A stretch of DNA of 16,887 nucleotides. Origin: an uncultured bacterium. Lineage in GTDB: Bacteria; Cyanobacteriota; Vampirovibrionia; Gastranaerophilales; Gastranaerophilaceae. The position numbers were made by a program, and so were the translations under genes. Each line of letters starts with the position of its first letter. Within the stretch, counting starts at the first letter, position 1. Shown piece after piece: positions 6,881 to 14,305 of the stretch. The stretch is taken from positions 1 through 16,887 of the forward strand of contig CAMVQX010000019.1 in the NCBI GenBank assembly GCA_947169755.1. Direction: 5' to 3'. The notes beneath the pieces were generated by a model. That model was not told the origin of the DNA. It ran no database searches and worked only from the letters and a program-made list of their open reading frames with translations.

Positions 6881-8272
6881 TTTGATTATATAGTTTAGTA
6901 AAGTCCTTACGCCTGCTCCTGTTGCACCTGCAATGAACTCACCTTGCGGTTTCTCAAGATAAGCAGTTCCTGCAATATCAATATGCGCCCATTTTACACT
7001 GTCTGTAACAAATTCTTTCAAGAATAGTCCGGCTGCCATTGCGCCGCCTTGTCTTGCGCCGGTATTTTTCATATCAGCTATGTCAGATTTTAAACTGTTG
7101 AAATATTCTTTGAACATTGGAAGTTCCCAGAATTTTTCACCTGAAGCATCTGCCGTTTGGATAAGATCTGAAATCAACTCTTTGTTATTTCCCATAATGC
7201 CTGACGTAATTGTACCTAAAGCTACAACACAAGCTCCTGTTAGTGTTGCAATATCAATAACTTCATCAACACCTAAGTCGCAAGCGTAACAAAGGGCATC
7301 TGCAAGAGTCAATCTACCTTCGGCATCAGTATTGTCAACTTCAATTGTTTTACCGTTTTTAGCTGTTAAAATATCGCCCGGTTTGTACGATGAGCCTGAC
7401 GGCATATTTTCGCAAGCTGCGATTATACCGTGGACTTCAACTTCAGGTCTGAGTTTTGCAATTGCTGCCATAACTCCAAGTACGCAAGCAGCGCCTGACA
7501 TATCATCTTTCATTGTGAGCATAGATGATGCAGGTTTCAGATCTAATCCGCCTGAGTCAAAACAGATACCTTTACCGATAATTGCAATGCGTTTTTTAGG
7601 ATTTTGTGCATAATATTTCATATGGATAAATTTTGGCGGATTTGCACTGCCCTGTCCTACTGCTAAATATGCCCCCATTCCCATTTGCTCAATTTCCGGT
7701 TTGTCATAAATTCTTGTTTCAATACCGTCAATTTGTTGTGCGATTTCAGCCAATTTTGCAGGTGTTGCAATTTGTGCAGGTGTATTTGCCAAATCTCTTG
7801 TAAATTTCATTGCTTCACCAAACAAAATACCCTCGTTCAATTCTCCCTCAGAAATCCCTGAAAAATAAATTTCTTCAAGGTGATGCGCTTTTTCTGATTT
7901 ATATTTATCATAAGCGTAATCGGCAATCATAGCGCCTATTATTGCTGATTTACCATATTCTTTTCCAAAATCAAAAGCTGCTCTTTTAGCTTTGATTTGA
8001 TTCAATTTTTTTACTGCTTTAGAAACAACTTGGAGCATCTTGTTTTGGTTGAATTCTTCACGTTTTCCAAGTCCAACAACCAATATTTTGTCAGCTTGCA
8101 TTTGTCCTAAGGTGTGAATTACATATGTTTGCCCCAATTTCCCTTCAAAATTATCTTTTTCAATAACAAATCTGTTGACCAGATCAATTGAAGTGTTTTC
8201 ATTTTCAAATTTTCCCAAAACAAGAACTTCAGTGTTTAGTTCTCTGGCATTTTCAACAATTCTAATATTCAT
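6878..8272 (-). CDS. pepA: Leucyl aminopeptidase (M17 family)
   Basis: Cytosolic two-metal exopeptidase that removes N-terminal residues from peptides. I set the start at the ATG at 8272, giving 464 aa. GGAGGAG lies about 6 nt upstream and the protein then begins with the usual M17 N-terminal macro-like domain. The longer open frame to 8356 would cross the promoter. The C-terminal catalytic domain shows GKGICFDSGG (K234, D239), MKDDMSG (D257) and NTDAEGRL (D316, E318, R320), which are metal ligands and catalytic residues of the family. The length is slightly short compared with about 500 aa in E. coli, mainly in the N-terminal domain. It is monocistronic, with its own promoter, and convergent with the amidase gene. 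Confidence 0.95.
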   Translation of the reverse strand: MNIRIVENARELNTEVLVLGKFENENTSIDLVNRFVIEKDNFEGKLGQTYVIHTLGQMQADKILVVGLGKREEFNQNKMLQVVSKAVKKLNQIKAKRAAFDFGKEYGKSAIIGAMIADYAYDKYKSEKAHHLEEIYFSGISEGELNEGILFGEAMKFTRDLANTPAQIATPAKLAEIAQQIDGIETRIYDKPEIEQMGMGAYLAVGQGSANPPKFIHMKYYAQNPKKRIAIIGKGICFDSGGLDLKPASSMLTMKDDMSGAACVLGVMAAIAKLRPEVEVHGIIAACENMPSGSSYKPGDILTAKNGKTIEVDNTDAEGRLTLADALCYACDLGVDEVIDIATLTGACVVALGTITSGIMGNNKELISDLIQTADASGEKFWELPMFKEYFNSLKSDIADMKNTGARQGGAMAAGLFLKEFVTDSVKWAHIDIAGTAYLEKPQGEFIAGATGAGVRTLLNYIIK

Positions 8273-8293
8273 TTTCTCTCCTCCGTTGAATAT

Positions 8294-8322
8294 ATTGTAG
8301 CACATTGCTAAAATTAAGCCAA
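8294..8322 (-). promoter_or_regulatory. pepA promoter
   Basis: On the minus strand, TTGGCT (8322-8317) and TACAAT (8299-8294) are separated by exactly 17 bp. Transcription would start near 8287, leaving a leader of about 15 nt that holds the GGAGGAG ribosome binding site. Confidence 0.65.
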
Positions 8323-8396
8323 TAAAATCTATTAAAAATTTAAATTTCACTAGCAAAAAAAAATATGTTTGTTTTTTTCATAATTGAGGAAAATTT

Positions 8397-9146
8397 ATGC
8401 CGACAATTTCACCAATATCTGAATTAAGTATGCGCTATGGAAAATATCTCGGTAAAAACGGGAAGGGTATCAAACTGTTTAAAAAGACTGAAGCTAGTGG
8501 TGAAACTATCCTAACCGCAATTAAAAGTGGTGAACTCTATAAAAAAGTTTCAATTTTACCGGACGATAAAAGCCCGTCTTATATTTATAAGGAAATCAAA
8601 GTTTATAACTACTTTACAAATATCAAAACAAAATCAATGCAAGAGATGATTTTGGAAAATGGTCAGGTTATTAGCAACACAGGTCATGTATTTCATGATA
8701 TGGAAAAAGATGGAAAAGTTATACAGTATGTTCTTCCTGAAAAATTTTTTGACATAGAACCTCCCAAAAACCGCGTAATGGTGGGAGTTAAAAAGTATAA
8801 TGACAGACGTATTTATAAGGCGGGATATTTATTAGTTGCAAAGGAACGCGAAATTAATCCCGACGGAACTTTTAATATTACAACAAATGTATTTGCAGAT
8901 GGTTTTGTTATGCCTAGCGGCGTGATGAGATATGCTGATTTTTCTCGCACAAAAACATATTCTTCGGACGGTAAATTATTAAACTGTAAGAGTAATAGAG
9001 CTCAAAAGGTGCATGTATTTCAGCGTGACAAAAGCGGTAATTTGGTAGCAGGTCTTTGTAGCCAAGATTCGAACATTGCCAAAGCCTTAGCAAACGAGGA
9101 AAAAGTTGGAAAGCGGTCTTTGTTTAGAACATATGATTATATTTAA
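8397..9146 (+). CDS. Hypothetical protein, 249 aa
   Basis: I do not recognise the family. The 249-residue product has no signal peptide or membrane segment. It looks like a mixed alpha/beta or beta-rich soluble protein with repeated strand-turn patterns (GKNGKG, LENGQVI, EKDGKVIQYV, NPDGTF, SSDGKLL). The regularly spaced DG and NG turns recall short beta-hairpin repeats, but I cannot assign a fold. It has only one cysteine before residue 200. The start is supported by TGAGGA 7 nt before the ATG. It is divergent from pepA (124-bp gap holding the pepA promoter) and about 220 bp upstream of rny. I see no terminator after it and no clear promoter before it. It is probably a lineage-specific gene. 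Confidence 0.75.
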   Translation: MPTISPISELSMRYGKYLGKNGKGIKLFKKTEASGETILTAIKSGELYKKVSILPDDKSPSYIYKEIKVYNYFTNIKTKSMQEMILENGQVISNTGHVFHDMEKDGKVIQYVLPEKFFDIEPPKNRVMVGVKKYNDRRIYKAGYLLVAKEREINPDGTFNITTNVFADGFVMPSGVMRYADFSRTKTYSSDGKLLNCKSNRAQKVHVFQRDKSGNLVAGLCSQDSNIAKALANEEKVGKRSLFRTYDYI

Positions 9147-9217
9147 ATGTATAATAAACTAAAATTTGTAAATTAATCTTAACAAAAATTTTTCTACTAT
9201 ACAAAATATACAAATCA

Positions 9218-9226
9218 TGATACAAT
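9218..9226 (+). promoter_or_regulatory. Extended -10 promoter of the rny operon
   Basis: TGATACAAT contains the extended -10 TGn plus TACAAT (9221-9226). A 4/6 match to the -35 (TATACA, 9198-9203) lies 17 bp upstream. Transcription would start near 9233, giving a leader of about 130 nt before rny. Confidence 0.55.
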
Positions 9227-9299
9227 ATGACCAGATGTAGTAGATAATATTTTTTGGAAATATATGCAATGATATTCGTTTAAAAATTTAATATGAATA

Positions 9300-9322
9300 C
9301 CCGATAGGCTAAATGTATCGGG
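9300..9322 (+). other. Hairpin in the rny leader
   Basis: CCCGATA (9300-9306) pairs with TATCGGG (9316-9322) around a 9-nt loop, about 40 nt before the rny ATG. There is no T tract, so it is not an intrinsic terminator. It could be a 5' UTR stability or autoregulatory element (the leader of an RNase gene), which is inference. Confidence 0.45.
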
Positions 9323-9363
9323 CATTGTGTGTATTATTAAAAAATAGAAAGATAAGGTACTTT

Positions 9364-10884
9364 ATGAACTTTGTTGTGATTATTGCGGTTTGTGCGGTAA
9401 TAGCATCGGCTGCTGCGTTTTTTGTCCAGCAAAATCAAGCTAAATCAATGCTCTTATCTGTAGAAAAGGACAAAAAGGCGCTTGAAGAAAAAGAAAAACT
9501 GCTCCTAAAAGAGGCCAGAATTAAGGCAATTGAAGAATTGCAAAATGACAGAGAAAAATTAAACGAAGAAGAAAGAGAAAGACGTCAAGAACTTGCAAGA
9601 CAAGAACAAAAATTAGCAAAACGTGAAGATATGCTTGAAGATAAAATTCAAGAATATACGGAAAAGGATTTGCAAGCTCAGAAAAAGATAGATGAATTAT
9701 TGGAAAAAGAAGATTATTTAGCGGAAATTGTACAAAAACAAACAACAGAATTGGAAAGAATTTCCGGCATGTCTGCAGAAGATGCAAAAACAATGCTTTT
9801 AGAACAATTGAAGCACGATTTGGCACAAGAGCAAATGCAATTGATTAGAGAAAATGAAGCCAAAATAAAAGAAATTTCACTCGAAAAATCAAAAGAAATT
9901 CTTTCATCAACAATGCAAAGATGTATGATAGAACAGGTTGTTGAAACAACTGTTTCTGTTGTAGCTTTACCAAATGATGAAATGAAAGGTCGTATAATCG
10001 GTCGTGAAGGTCGTAACATCAGAGCTCTTGAAACATTGACCGGCGTTGATTTAATTATTGATGATACTCCGGAAGCTGTTGTATTATCAAGTTTTGATCC
10101 CGTAAGGCGGGAAATTGCAAAACTTGCGTTAGAAAAACTTATTGTTGACGGCAGAATCCACCCTGTAAGAATTGAAGAAATGGTTGAAAAAGCTCAGGAA
10201 GAAATTGATAAAAAAATCTGGACTGAAGGTGAAAATGCAGCACTTGAAATGGGTGTTATGGGCTTGAATAAAGAGCTTATCAAAACATTAGGTCGTTTGT
10301 ATTACAGAACAAGTTACGGACAAAATGTCTTGAAACATTCTTTGGAAGTTGGTCATATTGCAGGTATGCTTGCCGCTGAAATCGGAGCAAATGAAAAAAT
10401 TGCAAAACGTGCAGGCCTTTTACATGATATAGGAAAAGCCGTTGATCAAACTCAAGAAGGCACTCATATTCAACTCGGTGTTGAACTTGCTACCCGTTTT
10501 GGTGAAAGGCCTGAAGTTATTCATGCAATCGAAGCACACCATGATGATGTTGTTGCCAATACAATCGAGGCTGTACTAGTGAAAGTTGCCGATGCAATTT
10601 CAGCAGGCAGACCCGGTGCAAGACGTGATACATTAGAAATTTATATCAAACGTTTACAAAAAATTGAAGAGATTGTAAATAGCTATGAAGGTATAAAACA
10701 ATCTTTTGCTGTTCAGGCAGGTCGTGAAGTTAGAATTATTGTTGAAGCAGAAAAATTTGACGATTTAGCTTCTCAAAAACTTGCGAGAGATATTGCAAAA
10801 CGTATTGAGGACGAACTGGATTATCCGGGACAAATCAGAGTAACTGTGGTTAGAGAATTCAGAACTACTGAAATAGCAAAATAA
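9364..10884 (+). CDS. rny: Ribonuclease Y
   Basis: Membrane-anchored endoribonuclease that starts mRNA decay. I use the ATG at 9364 (506 aa) because a hydrophobic anchor follows at once (about 2-21) and AAGGT precedes it; the longer frame from 9313 starts within the leader hairpin. Domains in order are the membrane segment, a long charged coiled coil (about 25-175), a KH RNA-binding domain with GRIIGREGRN (209-218), and an HD hydrolase domain with the first histidine in LKHSLEV (H325) and LLHDIGK (H354, D355). The order and length match RNase Y. It is the first gene of a five-gene operon, and ymdB follows 2 bp after its stop, the same neighbour as in Bacillus. A long leader with a hairpin could allow autoregulation. 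Confidence 0.97.
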   Translation: MNFVVIIAVCAVIASAAAFFVQQNQAKSMLLSVEKDKKALEEKEKLLLKEARIKAIEELQNDREKLNEEERERRQELARQEQKLAKREDMLEDKIQEYTEKDLQAQKKIDELLEKEDYLAEIVQKQTTELERISGMSAEDAKTMLLEQLKHDLAQEQMQLIRENEAKIKEISLEKSKEILSSTMQRCMIEQVVETTVSVVALPNDEMKGRIIGREGRNIRALETLTGVDLIIDDTPEAVVLSSFDPVRREIAKLALEKLIVDGRIHPVRIEEMVEKAQEEIDKKIWTEGENAALEMGVMGLNKELIKTLGRLYYRTSYGQNVLKHSLEVGHIAGMLAAEIGANEKIAKRAGLLHDIGKAVDQTQEGTHIQLGVELATRFGERPEVIHAIEAHHDDVVANTIEAVLVKVADAISAGRPGARRDTLEIYIKRLQKIEEIVNSYEGIKQSFAVQAGREVRIIVEAEKFDDLASQKLARDIAKRIEDELDYPGQIRVTVVREFRTTEIAK

Positions 10885-10886
10885 CT

Positions 10887-11717
10887 ATGACACAAAATGA
10901 TGAAAACATAAAAATAATCTTTTTCGGAGACCTGGTCGGGAGACCTGGCAGGTTTGCCGTGAAAGATTATTTATCATCATTGCAAACTAAATATGACTTT
11001 GTTATTGCAAATGTTGAAAACGCATCTCACGGTTATGGACTTACAGAAAAGAATTACAATGAAATATCGGAATATGGTGTTGATTGTATGACATCGGGCA
11101 ACCATATTTGGGATAAAAAAGAAATTTTTAACTACATCGACGGCGCGGATAAACTTATCCGCCCTTTTAATTACCCCGAAGGCACAATAGGACAGGGAAG
11201 CAAGATTTTCGAACTTGCTGACGGAACAAAAATAGGTGTTATAAACCTGTTAGGTCGAGTGTTCATGAGTCCTGTCGATTCTCAGTGGACTGATGCCGTT
11301 GAAGAAATCAAACGTATGAAAGAAGTTACCCCGATAATTGTTGTTGATTTCCACGCAGAAGCTACCGCAGAAAAGATTTGTTTTGCAAAATATTGTTCAC
11401 AGTTTGGAGTAAGCGCCTTTTTCGGCACTCATACTCACGTTCAAACTGCGGATGAACAAATCATTAACGGTACCGGCTATATAACCGATGCGGGTTTTTG
11501 CGGCACTTATGACAGTGTTATAGGTATGGAATATCAAACCTCTTTAAACCGCTTCACAACGGTTGTCCCTGAACGTTATGAAGTAGCAGACGGTAATGTT
11601 GTTCAAATTAATGCTGTTGAAGTTGAAATAAACAGAAATAGCGGGCATGCTGTTGCTATAAAAAAGATTTTTATGTTAACAGATAAAGATAAAAAGGAAG
11701 AGGAAAATGAAAAGTGA
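10887..11717 (+). CDS. ymdB: YmdB-family metallophosphoesterase (TIGR00282)
   Basis: Dinuclear metal phosphodiesterase. The Bacillus homologue hydrolyses 2',3'-cyclic nucleotides and affects biofilm and sporulation decisions. The 276-aa product shows FFGDLVGRPGR (metal D near residue 14), ANVENA, SGNHIWDKKE, VVDFHAEATAEK and FGTHTHVQTADE, all YmdB-type metal-site motifs. C-terminal residues about 255-276 are a charged tail. It follows rny with a 2-bp gap and no strong Shine-Dalgarno, so translation is probably coupled. Its last 11 bp overlap the PHP gene. Since 2',3'-cyclic phosphates can arise during RNA cleavage, its pairing with RNase Y makes biological sense. Confidence 0.95.
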   Translation: MTQNDENIKIIFFGDLVGRPGRFAVKDYLSSLQTKYDFVIANVENASHGYGLTEKNYNEISEYGVDCMTSGNHIWDKKEIFNYIDGADKLIRPFNYPEGTIGQGSKIFELADGTKIGVINLLGRVFMSPVDSQWTDAVEEIKRMKEVTPIIVVDFHAEATAEKICFAKYCSQFGVSAFFGTHTHVQTADEQIINGTGYITDAGFCGTYDSVIGMEYQTSLNRFTTVVPERYEVADGNVVQINAVEVEINRNSGHAVAIKKIFMLTDKDKKEEENEK

Positions 11718-12555
11718 TTTGCATATTCACACCCTATATTCTGACGGTGTATTTTCTCCTGAAAAGATTGTAGACACTGCAATTGATGTCGGGCTTCAGG
11801 CAATAGCACTTACGGATCATGATAATGTTTTGTCATATCAGGTTGCTAAAAATTACTTGAAAGAAACGGGCAAAGAACTTGAGATCATTCAAGGTATTGA
11901 AGTTAATACACTTTACAAAAATTATGAAGTTCATATTTTAGGTTATTTTATGGACGTAAACAATTCCGATTTTAAAGAAATGTTAAAGGCTCAACAACAA
12001 GCCCGCATAAAACAAACTAAAGAAATAATTTCACTTTTGTCAAAAAAAGAAGGAATAAAAATCAAATTTGAGGATATAAAAAAACAAGTTGCGGAAGGCG
12101 GAAGTATCGGTCGTCCTCATATTGCAAAAGCCATTACGAACGTAGGCGGTACATCAAGTGTAATGGAAGCGTATGCAAAATACATAAATGATGAATCTCC
12201 GGTTTATGTTCAAAGAAAAACAGTATCCCCTCAAGATGCGGTTGAAATAATTTATGATGCAGGCGGAATCCCTGTAATTGCGCATCCGCATGATATTGAT
12301 ATTGCCGAAACTTTGATAAAAGAACTTATGCAATACGGATTAAGAGGGATTGAAGCTTATCACAGAAAACATTCTCCGGCCTGCGTTGAATATTTTTCAT
12401 CAATGGCTGAAGGACTAGGACTCATCGTTACCGGCGGTTCTGATTTCCATTGTCCGAATATTATGAACGGGCAAATAATACTCGGTAAAAATTTCGTTCC
12501 GGAATGGGTTTATGACAAGCTTTTAGAAGAAAAAAAACGAATAGATATGGCATAA
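11707..12555 (+). CDS. PHP-domain phosphoesterase (YciV/TrpH-like)
   Basis: PHP-family metal hydrolase of 282 aa. Metal-binding motifs are DLHIHTLYSDG (H6, H8), LTDHDN (D37, H38), GIEVN, IAHPHD and GGSDFHC, with the domain insertion typical of the YciV/TrpH group (about 100-190). Members of that group act as 3',5'-nucleoside bisphosphate (pAp) phosphatase or as 5' to 3' exonuclease on short RNA and 5S rRNA ends (RNase AM). Which activity applies here cannot be told from sequence. The ATG at 11707 lies inside the end of ymdB, with AAGGAAGAGG just upstream. The next gene begins 2 bp after its stop. Operon position beside RNase Y and YmdB supports a role in RNA or nucleotide turnover. Confidence 0.92.
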   Translation: MKSDLHIHTLYSDGVFSPEKIVDTAIDVGLQAIALTDHDNVLSYQVAKNYLKETGKELEIIQGIEVNTLYKNYEVHILGYFMDVNNSDFKEMLKAQQQARIKQTKEIISLLSKKEGIKIKFEDIKKQVAEGGSIGRPHIAKAITNVGGTSSVMEAYAKYINDESPVYVQRKTVSPQDAVEIIYDAGGIPVIAHPHDIDIAETLIKELMQYGLRGIEAYHRKHSPACVEYFSSMAEGLGLIVTGGSDFHCPNIMNGQIILGKNFVPEWVYDKLLEEKKRIDMA

Positions 12556-12556
12556 A

Positions 12557-13195
12557 ATGGCAAAAAAAAGATATTTAAAAATGGAATATTCACTATTGCT
12601 GCTTGTCATTGTCGGGGTGGCTTTGATGTTGCTGCCTTTATCTGCCGGTAATGTTCGTCAAGCGAATTTTATTTCCAAATGGAATGAAAAATATAACAGA
12701 CTTGAATATATGTTTTCTGTTATAAATGCTCATGTAACAGATGATATGATATTAAGTATGAAAAGAGCTAAAACTCCTCAAGAACGCGAACAATTATTAT
12801 TAACTATAATAAAACCTTATTTAAGAGTTAATACTGAAAGCAGGCCAAAACATTATAAACCTAAATATTTTGACGGATCGAAAATTTGGAAAGGTGAAAA
12901 ATATTTCTTTGATGATTTTTATTTTGCAGAAAATAAAACTATTCTGGGGATAAAAGATATTCATACCGAAAAAGTTTCAGACTTTTTCTTTATTATGATG
13001 TTTGATATTAACGGAAGCTTGCCGCCAAACAGATGGGGAAAAGATATTTTCGGTGTAAATATCTATGATCAAGGCAGAGTTGAGCCTTTCGGATACAATC
13101 AAAGTATGGAATCATTAAAAGAAGATTGTTCAAATGAAGGAACAGGATTATATTGTTCATATTATTACAAAATAGGTGGCGGTTTTGATGATTAA
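12557..13195 (+). CDS. Membrane-anchored pseudopilin-like hypothetical protein
   Basis: A 212-aa protein with a basic start (MAKKRYLK), one hydrophobic segment (about 10-29) and then an amphipathic helix and a globular domain. The C-terminal part has DINGSLPPNRWGKDIFGV. This resembles the Asp/Asn-rich segment of type II secretion pseudopilins and of many short pilin-like proteins in Gastranaerophilales, and two late cysteines (near 190 and 200) could form a disulfide. The usual prepilin cleavage site (G-F-T-L-I-E) is absent, although a Glu sits at the start of the hydrophobic segment (KMEYSLLLL). It could therefore be a degenerate pilin fold kept as a simple membrane anchor. It sits inside the rny operon, between the PHP gene (2 bp before it) and the LOG gene, which overlaps its end. 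Function is unknown. Confidence 0.7.
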   Translation: MAKKRYLKMEYSLLLLVIVGVALMLLPLSAGNVRQANFISKWNEKYNRLEYMFSVINAHVTDDMILSMKRAKTPQEREQLLLTIIKPYLRVNTESRPKHYKPKYFDGSKIWKGEKYFFDDFYFAENKTILGIKDIHTEKVSDFFFIMMFDINGSLPPNRWGKDIFGVNIYDQGRVEPFGYNQSMESLKEDCSNEGTGLYCSYYYKIGGGFDD

Positions 13196-13778
13196 GAATG
13201 TTTGTGTTTTCGCATCTTCTTGTAATTATTTGGAAGATATTTATTATAAGGAAGCTTCTGAATTCGGAGATTTACTTTCAAAATCAGGTTTTAATATGGT
13301 TTATGGCGGCAGTTCTTTGGGTTTGATGTGGGCATGTGCTGAAAAAGTTAAGCAAAATGGTGCAAAGATTATTGGAGTAATGCCTGAAAAACTCTATAAT
13401 ATGGGGGTTTCTACAGATGAATGCGTAGAATTAACCGTTACCAAAGGTATGCGCGAAAGAAAAGCCAAAATGGATGAAATGTCTGATGCTGTTGTTGCAC
13501 TTGCGGGAGGATTTGGCACCTTAGAAGAATTTACTGAAATGATAGTGCAAAAACAACTGGGATATAATAACAAACCAATAGTTTTATTGAATACAAACGG
13601 GTTTTATAATAAATTAAATGAGTTTTTTGAAAGCATGATAGCTCAAAATTTTGCACGCAACACGGCAAAAGAACTCTATTATATCGCACAAACCCCAATT
13701 GAGGCTGTTGAATACCTTAAAAGCTACCAACCAAAAGCGTTGGCAATTTCAAAAGCTGATATATACAGCAGAAATTAG
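13188..13778 (+). CDS. LOG-family protein (TIGR00730, cytokinin riboside monophosphate hydrolase-like)
   Basis: Rossmann-fold protein of 196 aa from the ATG at 13188, with AGGTGG 8 nt upstream. GTG (13176) or TTG (13185) starts are possible but less well placed. Motifs include VYGGSSLGLM, GVMPE, MRERKAKM and GGFGTLEE. These are the LOG phosphoribohydrolase active-site segments (MxERK and PGGxGTxxE), except that Ala replaces the usual Pro. Family members split nucleoside 5'-monophosphates into base and ribose 5-phosphate. The gene overlaps the pseudopilin-like gene by 8 bp at its start. At its end it overlaps the oppositely oriented apt gene by 4 bp. With apt next door, breakdown and salvage of adenine nucleotides is a reasonable inference. 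Confidence 0.9.
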   Translation: MIKNVCVFASSCNYLEDIYYKEASEFGDLLSKSGFNMVYGGSSLGLMWACAEKVKQNGAKIIGVMPEKLYNMGVSTDECVELTVTKGMRERKAKMDEMSDAVVALAGGFGTLEEFTEMIVQKQLGYNNKPIVLLNTNGFYNKLNEFFESMIAQNFARNTAKELYYIAQTPIEAVEYLKSYQPKALAISKADIYSRN

Positions 13779-14305
13779 TATTTCAGCATTGAAACAACTC
13801 TTGGGGCATCTGTTAATTTTTCCCGACCATTTAATGCTTCTAATTCAATCAAAAAGGCTATTCCAACTAAGTTTGCTCCTGTTTGTTTGATGAGTTTGCA
13901 AGCGGCTTCAGCAGTTCCTCCTGTTGCTAACAAATCATCAACAATAAGAACATTTGCACCTTTTTCAATTGCATCTTTATGAATTTCAATTTTATCTGTA
14001 CCATATTCTAATTCATATTCTTGAGAATATGTAGCTGCAGGCAGTTTATTCGGTTTTCTTACAGGAACGAACCCTGCATTCATTTTGTAAGCCATTGGCA
14101 TACCAAATATAAAACCGCGGCTTTCAATACCTGCAACATAATCAATTTTTATATCCTTAAATTGATTGCATAAATAATCAACCATAATTCTTAAAGTTTC
14201 AGGGTCTTTTAAAGCTGTAGTTATATCACGAAAAATTATTCCTTGTTTCGGAAAATTTTCTACTGACCTGATTTTATCTTTAACATTAATTATGGTTGTT
14301 TCCAT
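13775..14305 (-). CDS. apt: Adenine phosphoribosyltransferase
   Basis: Cytosolic purine-salvage enzyme that makes AMP from adenine and PRPP. The 176-aa length is normal. It shows FPKQGIIFRDIT (18-29), ESRGF (61-65) and the PRPP-binding loop VLIVDDLLATGGTA (about 119-132). AGGAG lies 7 nt before the ATG. Its 5' end overlaps the 3' end of the glycosyltransferase gene by 20 bp, so the two are cotranscribed. Its stop interleaves with the LOG stop on the other strand. Confidence 0.97.
   Translation of the reverse strand: METTIINVKDKIRSVENFPKQGIIFRDITTALKDPETLRIMVDYLCNQFKDIKIDYVAGIESRGFIFGMPMAYKMNAGFVPVRKPNKLPAATYSQEYELEYGTDKIEIHKDAIEKGANVLIVDDLLATGGTAEAACKLIKQTGANLVGIAFLIELEALNGREKLTDAPRVVSMLKY

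Noticed and set aside
8273..8356. 28-residue N-terminal extension of pepA
   Set aside because: It covers the promoter and a strong GGAGG ribosome binding site placed for the ATG at 8272.
9300..9322. Intrinsic terminator after the 249-aa gene
   Set aside because: The hairpin is short and no T tract follows; it also lies downstream of the rny promoter.
9313..9363. 17-residue N-terminal extension of rny
   Set aside because: It would start within the leader hairpin and place a basic tail before the normal membrane anchor; AAGGT supports 9364.
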